NCBI GenBank assembly: GCA_019925095.2
Contig: CM034409.1
Coordinates: 3,041,001 to 3,105,000 of the forward strand
From: Dendrolimus kikuchii
Lineage: Eukaryota; Arthropoda; Insecta; Lepidoptera; Lasiocampidae
Direction of reading: 5' to 3'
DNA: 64,000 nucleotides
A program made the translations under genes and the position numbers. Shown here piece by piece: positions 20,346-64,000 of this stretch (positions are counted from its first letter, which is position 1; each line of letters opens with the position of its first letter). The notes beneath the pieces were generated by a model. It did no database searches and was not told where the DNA came from. It worked only from the letters and a program-made list of their open reading frames with translations.

Positions 20346-21470
20346 TAAATAGATATATACTTGATATACATACCATACAAATATATATCTAAAAAATATT
20401 ACATATTTGTTAGTGAAATACAACGATGGCGCCAATAAGACGCGACCGGAGAGCCATCTTTTCAGCTCTCCTCGCCTATCCCTCGGAAACAGTGGATCAA
20501 ACAGTGGTTTTCCTGGACCAAAGTTACTCTATGCCCTCTTCTATACACTGACAACGTGTATGCGATATTTCGTGATGATCTGTTGCGTAGTTAAGACGTA
20601 AAACAATCAAACACAAACAAACACACATACGCATTTATAATATTAAGGGGTTTATCAGAGTATTTCTAAACTATTCTAACAATAATATTTTTTCTATGGT
20701 AAAGCTATCACAGTAAAATCTTAATAATTATAGCTTTTTTAATATATTTAAAACTGTTCGCCAGAAAATGGCGAAGTATCTATGTTTCATAAAAATAAAG
20801 ATTTATACATTAGAAAAATATATTAATAGAGGCGGCAGTTAATCCCGGATAGTTGCTGTGATGCACCGCACCACAGACTTCATTCAAACCCTTAATGTTT
20901 ATATTATACACAATGAGTCATTCAATGTCATTGAATGCCATAGTATTGATTTAATTTACAGTCGTTCAGATTCGCTTGAACCGTGTAATATAAATCATTC
21001 AAACATATTATTCTAACTTATTACAGTATTATACAGATAGCAGTATTCTACTTATAATCTTGAGGGACTATGGATAGAATACAATATAAGTAAGTTAAGT
21101 TTTCTTTTATTGTATTAGATTAATTCTAAATTTCTTCATGTACTTATTACACGGTTCACTTTTCTTTCAATTTCGATGAAGCAACCAAAATGATACATGT
21201 AATTATAATAACGAATCATTCAATATTTTCGTAATTCAAACTGATACAATTTGGTTGAACCGTATAATATCAGCTATTACCAGGCCAGTATTACACGTCC
21301 TATTTTTATTTTTCCATCTCGATAAATCAAACCAAATTCCTTTGAGCTAGACAACCTAAAATTGAATAATTCAATGACATTGTATATCATTCCTTCCTTT
21401 CAATCAAATTGATTCAATTTGGTTGGAATGTGTAATTCTGCTTTTATATACAATTATAAACTATAAATAA
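20346..21470. other. 3' flank of SMC5
   Basis: AT-rich. Three or four loosely similar segments of the type TTTGATTGAACCGTGTAATA (20975, 21145, 21255, 21420) suggest an old repeat; no coding sequence. Confidence 0.45.
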
Positions 21471-58835
<37,365 letters not shown>

Positions 58836-58974
58836 TTTGCAAATTAAGCACTATCCAAACGTAATAACTATAAAATAATTAGATTACACACAAATAAAAG
58901 AACTTTCTAAAACCGATACAATCTCAACAAATAACAATCAACAACCATTTTTCAAATTTATTATTTTATGTTTA

Positions 58975-59230
58975 TGTTTTGGCAACTAGGCCTTTAAGCC
59001 AGGCGCAGTTGTATTGTAGGCTACAATCCACACCATTCAACGGAGTTCTTGTGAAAACTCGAAAGGCCACATTTGACTATATAGTTCACATTTCTCACAA
59101 AAACACATAACTACTACTCAAAAACTATCAATATCCTACAACTATTGTTCATTTTAGAGTAATTTTACACATTTTTAGAAAATAAAACTGCACAGCGCAA
59201 CAGGGGACGTTCAGTTCCCGCCAAAAATTC
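58975..59230 (-). repeat. Dispersed repeat family D
   Basis: Reverse copy, upstream of the SMC5 start codon. Confidence 0.75.
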
Positions 59231-59261
59231 CTTTTGATGTGAAATTTATTATTATTTATTT

Positions 59262-59574
59262 AGGTTTATGGCTTGGCAGCTAGGTTTTTAAGTCAGATCT
59301 TAGTTTACAATATAGTTTCTTCATTTTCTTAAGCCTATGTGTAGCACAGCTGAACTGTAGGTTATCAGCTGGTGCCATTCAACGGAGTTCTTGTGACAAC
59401 TCAAAAGGCCACATTTGAGTATACAGTTCACATTTCTCACAAAACACATAATTACTACTCAAAAACTATCAATATCCTACAACTATTGTTCATTTTAGAG
59501 TAATTTTACACATTTTTAGAAAACAAAACTGCACAGCACAACGTCTCCTTTCAGTTCCCGCCAAAAAAACCCTT
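59262..59574 (-). repeat. Dispersed repeat family D
   Basis: Second reverse copy, directly after the first (both end TTCCCGCCAAAAA and are followed by CCTTTTGATGTGAAAT). Confidence 0.75.
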
Positions 59575-59957
59575 TTGATGTGAAATATTTCGAACGAATA
59601 TAGATTAGATGCATCGCTAGCTTGGCAATAAGAATACTTCCAACCTTTTAATAATTTAATGCGTGTATGGAAAGTGGTGCCTCTAGCGAAAAGGCGACAG
59701 AACATATTCATTTATTTGTGGGAGCACTCCCATATTGTACAAACCGTATAGAAAATTTAAGTAGACTATAGCTATTTTTCTTTATTTTAGCAGAAAGGTG
59801 TACTCCATAATTATATTGCTACACAATGGTGTAATGAGAACGAGAAATAAATAAAAAATAAGTCTATTTGTGTAATTGTAACTAATAAATGCCTTTTTTC
59901 CAGTGTATATAGGCAGGTGATATACACACATGTAATATATTACTCAACGATTTCATA

Positions 59958-60225
59958 TTTTTATTGCACGAGTTCAGCAGACAGGCAGACGGCCCGCCTG
60001 ATAAAAAGCGGTTATAATCACCTATGGACACTTGCAACACCAAAGGTACTACAAATGCGTTGCTGCTCTCCAAAGAGAGACTGAAACCTGGTCTCTAATT
60101 ATACTAATAAAGTCAAGGTTGTTAGGTTAGGCAAGTACCCTACCACCTGGCTGTAGGTTGTTTTGTCGTCTCTTACGTCAGACCGCCTGGCCGCAGGAAT
60201 TTCTATATTTTCTTCGTTCCTGCTC
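59958..60225 (-). repeat. SINE-like family A with internal deletion
   Basis: Reverse copy; lacks the ATACTTTAGACCAGG block. Confidence 0.82.
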
Positions 60226-60229
60226 GGAC

Positions 60230-61551
60230 CACAAGTCAATAGGTAGAGAGATATTAAGTTTCGAAGTTGTAAAAAGTGTGTCGCACCGTTATCATTTGTA
60301 CTTACTTTTACTTTAATAATACTTATAACAAAAATATGTTTGATCAAGATCCGATTCATACTTTTTGAGATGTGTGGTATCTTTAATTAAACACTTTATA
60401 GTTCCGTTAGTAAATGACGTAAACAGTAGATGTTTCTAACCTCTATCTAGATGTTAGATAATTGTGCTATTGTAATGATTAGTTGGATAATATGACGTGG
60501 TAGTTTGTATCAATTGTCTCGGTAATTACCTCATTTTATCATCGCTCAAATATAAGAACAAGCGAGCGAAGTGACGAAACATTTTGACTCTGGATTTTAT
60601 TCCGCACACGTTATAGTAATGTTCTAGGTTGACTAAATATTATGTGAGAATTGTAAATTATAATTAACTTAACTTAATTAATTAGATTGCCACTCTCAAT
60701 GTAACAGCCACATCTGTTGCAGAAACACGCTCAGAAAACATAATTTTTTTTAGAGAATCTTTTGTTCTTTTACATTAGCAATACAAACCTGTGTTCGACT
60801 ATTATATTGAATTCTAGATTGTGCGTAAACTAACACATACCTGGCTGATTTTTACGTGACTGGATTGGAATTATGGACAGGACTTGGATTGATTAATAGC
60901 TATTTTCATTACAACACGGCTCATTGAGTGATATTAAACAGTTAAATAGATGTGAGAAAATTAATGTAAAATAAGGACATCTTTTGTCTATTAGACGAAC
61001 GAGATACTTTGAAATTACAAATTAGTTAAGTCGCATTTCCTGCAGAGTACACTACTGTCTATATTATACGCCGGTCTCTTCACTTGAACGTTCCCGTCCT
61101 GACCGCGATTGAACACAACGCCAAACAAACTGTCTATACCTACCGACTCCCTCCAGTTGTGTTTGTTTGCTCGCTGTTGTTTAAAGCGTGCTTGCGCGTC
61201 TTGATTTTAACATCGAATGTGTATAAAAACAAGTGTTTAGTCAATGTTCTTGACTGAACATGCATCTAAATACCTCTAATTCACGTAACTAATGAATTTT
61301 AACAATATATTTATGTGATCATATGTGCGTTTCACGAAATAACCCGTGTTTATAAATATTGATTTGTTGCGTTACATGTTTTCTATTATTACTATTGTGC
61401 TCCAAAATGTGTAGTGAAGTGTAGGTAATTAAAAAAATCTGATAAATTCCGCTATAGAAGCGAAAATGTTCAAGTTTTCGTACGTTTCATATAGTGGCAC
61501 TTTACTTGTGATTGATTGATTGTGTTTGTATAGTTTGATTTTTGTGTGACA
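60230..61551. other. 5' flank between SMC5 and the right-hand gene
   Basis: Comparatively free of the repeats seen elsewhere. Probably includes the promoter of the right-hand gene (61060-61550), which has a modest G+C rise at 61070-61200. No core promoter motif is clear. Confidence 0.4.
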
Positions 61552-61623
61552 ATGGAGGGAACAACTGAAAAGGATTGCTCTCCCCTGTGGAGTCTTTATC
61601 AACAAATCGTTTCAGACATGAAG
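61552..61623 (+). CDS. Probable first coding exon of an unidentified gene
   Basis: ATG in the context GACAATGGAG, 24 codons open (MEGTTEKDCSPLWSLYQQIV then SDMK), followed by a good donor AAG|GTAAAT. The reading is amino-acid-like and sits in a low-repeat block head to head with SMC5. I do not recognise the product. No later exon is identified before 64000, so the gene would run off the right edge. Confidence 0.5.
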
Positions 61624-62416
61624 GTAAATATAAATTAAGATTTTACTACGCTAACATTCCTCACTTTTTTATCACAACTCAATAAATTCCGCTACTCGTA
61701 TTCCGTTAACAAACACATTTAAAACAATAAAATTACAATTTCTAAGGCAAAATAAACATCTCTTTTGAGGTACACGATTAGCTGTATTTACAGTTATGGA
61801 AGAAATACAATTGACCTCTGTCGGAACAAAGAGATTATTGTTAAAATTTCGTGTGCGTGAAGCGTGGTGTAGGTAGTATAGATAACGTGATAATCCAAGA
61901 AATGCCACGGTATTGCGACTATTAAAACCACACTCATTTCATTATATTAATGTAGCACTAGAAACATCGATCCCTTGATATACTAAGTCGAAAAATTGTA
62001 AATGAAAACATTAGCATAAAATTTACTGGTGCGTTTATTTAGTAACAGATGTCTGTACAATAAGCGGTTTTTCGTAAAAAAAAGAACCTTATTTCACAGC
62101 GACTAAGTAATCGGGAGCTGTTAAGTTTTACGCGAGTCATATTTTTCTAATTTAATTACCTACTTAGGTGGGTATTTAGCGACTATACAAAAATGTATCC
62201 AGCGAAAAATATGTTAGAATTAAGAATTTAGAACATTAAATTACAGCGACACAATGCATATTACCAAACCCACTATAAAACACATACACACACACACACG
62301 CACGCACGCACGCACGCACTCATTTTACATAGTTATAGGTTAATTAATTAATAATTCCACTATATTTAAGTTCTTATAATAAAATTGTGTTGGGTGCCGC
62401 GATACAGACCTAGAGT
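61624..62416. other. Putative first intron, nothing recognised
   Basis: AT-rich; only a microsatellite at 62281-62320 before the R1-clade remnant. Confidence 0.4.
62281..62320. repeat. (CA)n / (GCAC)n microsatellite
   Basis: CACACACACACACACG then (CACG)n. Confidence 0.9.
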
Positions 62417-62418
62417 GT

Positions 62419-62456
<38 letters not shown>

Positions 62457-62735
62457 TTTTGAGGCGAGGGAAAATGCTTAACCGATTTACGCACAAACTG
62501 GGTCGTTGCTAGGGGAACGACACGCGTCGGTCGGGGGCGATAACACTGCAGCAATAGTATGCTCTTGGCAGCGCTCCGTCCGCGATCGACGTCACAGAAT
62601 AGTGTGGAAGACTCCGAGCGTTGCTGCACGGGCGAGCAACCCCAATACCCACTAAAAACCCCCTCCTCCCTGACGACCCTGCGCTTTGAATGTGTTGGAA
62701 AGGCTGAGATTTAGAACATAGTTACGCCCAGCCGT
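62417..62735 (-). mobile_element. 5'-truncated copy of the same R1-clade LINE 3' UTR
   Basis: Reverse orientation: a T-run (about 62420-62455) then sequence nearly identical to 15928-16205 reversed. Only the 3' UTR remains, the usual product of aborted target-primed reverse transcription. It lies about 0.8 kb into the putative first intron of the right-hand gene. Confidence 0.9.
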
Positions 62736-62739
62736 GCAG

Positions 62740-63431
62740 CAACCGCCGTCAAAATAATTAATGAATTGAAAAATAAATGAATTGGAATTTGAAATTATTC
62801 CATGATGAAAATTGTCATATGTTCAATCTCGTAATCAACATAATTATTATAGGTACCAGTTACGTAATAAATCTAAACTGTTACTTTTCATTTATCAAGT
62901 ACCTAGGTACATATATAACTACCTACCTGTGATAATGAAATACAGCAATCATTTTGAAAATAATCAGAACATCTAGGAGGCCATCAAAAGTTCGATATTT
63001 GATGTTTTCTTCTGTTCGTCATTCAAAAATCGAACTGAAACGGTTTTAACAGATTTTTTTATTGTACTGCTTTACAAAGTCATTTTTTCCTCGCATATAT
63101 TTAAAATACGAAATAGAACATTTATTTTAAAACTAAAACGAAATTATAAATAGATCAATATAGAGTATGTAGCAAATCGCTGCCAGAGGGAAGCGTGCCC
63201 AGAAGGCTGGCTGCATTGCCACGCTGTATGGCAATGCTGATTCGTTGCGCGAAATACGAACCAGCCTTTTGATCACGAGTTGTATCGAAGAGTTTCTTAC
63301 GAATTTCTTTGAAGTAACCCTTTGCCGATGGACACCTCGGACCTAAAGTTTTATCTCCAATATGTAACCCCTTTCTGGGGTTCCATATTTGCGCCGTTTG
63401 AGATCTTCAACTGACTTATTATATTATAGGT
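62740..63431. other. Putative first intron, nothing recognised
   Basis: AT-rich, with a G+C-richer patch at 63175-63400 that has no convincing ORF or splice pair. Confidence 0.4.
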
Positions 63432-63628
63432 TTTCAAAACCCCCCGATTTTTAAACATTCTTCATTGGTGCTCCGCTCCTATTGGTCTTAGCGTGATGAT
63501 ATATAACTTATAGCCTTCCTCGATAAATGGGCTATCTAAAACTGAAAGAATTTTTCAAATCAGACAAATAGTTCCTGAGATTAGCGCAAACAAACAAACT
63601 CTTGAGCTTTATATATTAGTATAAGATA
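63432..63628 (+). repeat. Dispersed repeat family C
   Basis: CCCCCGATTTTTAAACATTC to ATATTAGTATAAGATA. Confidence 0.75.
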
Positions 63629-63889
63629 TGTTTGAACAATGTTAGCTATAACCAATAACCCCGATCGGTTTTGCAGTATCAGTGTGTCAATATTTAAATG
63701 ATGGTCCTAAAACCTGCCTATGCGACGTAAGACACAGAAGGTACAAACTAAGAAGGCTCATTTAGTATAAGGTGCTTGCATGGGCGTATCAAAGCATATA
63801 CTTACTACCTGTCTGTTCAGAGAATGCCGTCACCTCCCGCCGCTGTCCCTTATACCGCAATTAAAGTTAGCCCAATTAACAACAATTAA

Positions 63890-64000
63890 TATTAACAACT
63901 ATGATATGCACGAGACTTCAACCACGCTTGACTTGAAATGCCCGCGGGATTCCCGGGACAAACAGTACCGCGGAATTTAAAAAATAATGTAAGCTGTCGT
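63890..64000 (-). repeat. Dispersed repeat family I, cut by window edge
   Basis: ACTTCAACCACGCTTGACTT, GCCCGCGGGATTCCCGGGAC. Confidence 0.65.

Overview
This is a eukaryotic, AT-rich and heavily transposon-loaded stretch, most probably from a moth or butterfly. The grounds are small exons with GT/AG introns, an armadillo-repeat gene and an SMC gene of animal type, and dispersed repeats that I recognise as typical of Lepidoptera (an RTE LINE with a short 3' UTR and an (ATGT)n tail, a mariner element, R1-clade and I/Jockey-type LINE pieces, and short repeats of the 'CGACTTCGTCCGCG' kind). No database search was possible; identifications rest on motifs I can read.

Host genes. (1) 725-9228 (+): the 3' five coding exons of an ARMC6-like armadillo-repeat gene that starts off the left edge. 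Its 4-kb second intron contains an intronless 415-codon tektin gene on the opposite strand (3093-4340). (2) 21471-58835 (-): an almost complete SMC5 gene spread over 37 kb. I could assemble 19 coding exons in compatible phase, including a 71-nt first exon and the 3'-terminal exon that are too short to stand out as ORFs. Walker A, hinge, SGGER signature and Walker B are all present. One exon (length 3n+1, early coiled coil) is not found between 46413 and 56015. (3) 61552-61623 (+): probable first coding exon of an unidentified gene running off the right edge. ARMC6 and SMC5 are tail to tail; SMC5 and the right-hand gene are head to head, 2.7 kb apart.

Mobile DNA dominates the rest. The centrepiece is an apparently intact two-ORF non-LTR retrotransposon (49405-54529, -) with zinc-knuckle ORF1 and an endonuclease / reverse transcriptase / RNase H ORF2, sitting in the SMC5 intron where the missing exon is expected. 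There are about 18 copies of one SINE-like family (family A below), about 14 RTE 3' ends (family B), four solo LTRs of one family (three flanked by ATAT), a 518-bp LTR-like element, an R1-clade LINE 3' end plus a second, 5'-truncated inverted copy, a decayed mariner, a hAT remnant, a pogo-like MITE, foldback elements and many smaller repeats. Several insertions have clear target-site duplications and some are nested.

Unusual structure. SMC5 introns are overwritten almost up to the splice sites: four different tandem arrays and several transposons end within about 0-80 nt of SMC5 exon borders. An inverted duplicate of the penultimate SMC5 exon lies at 29515-29845 and has itself been split by an RTE insertion with an 11-bp duplication. 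I see no CRISPR, operon or bacterial-type system; the interest lies in gene nesting, exon duplication and transposon mechanics.
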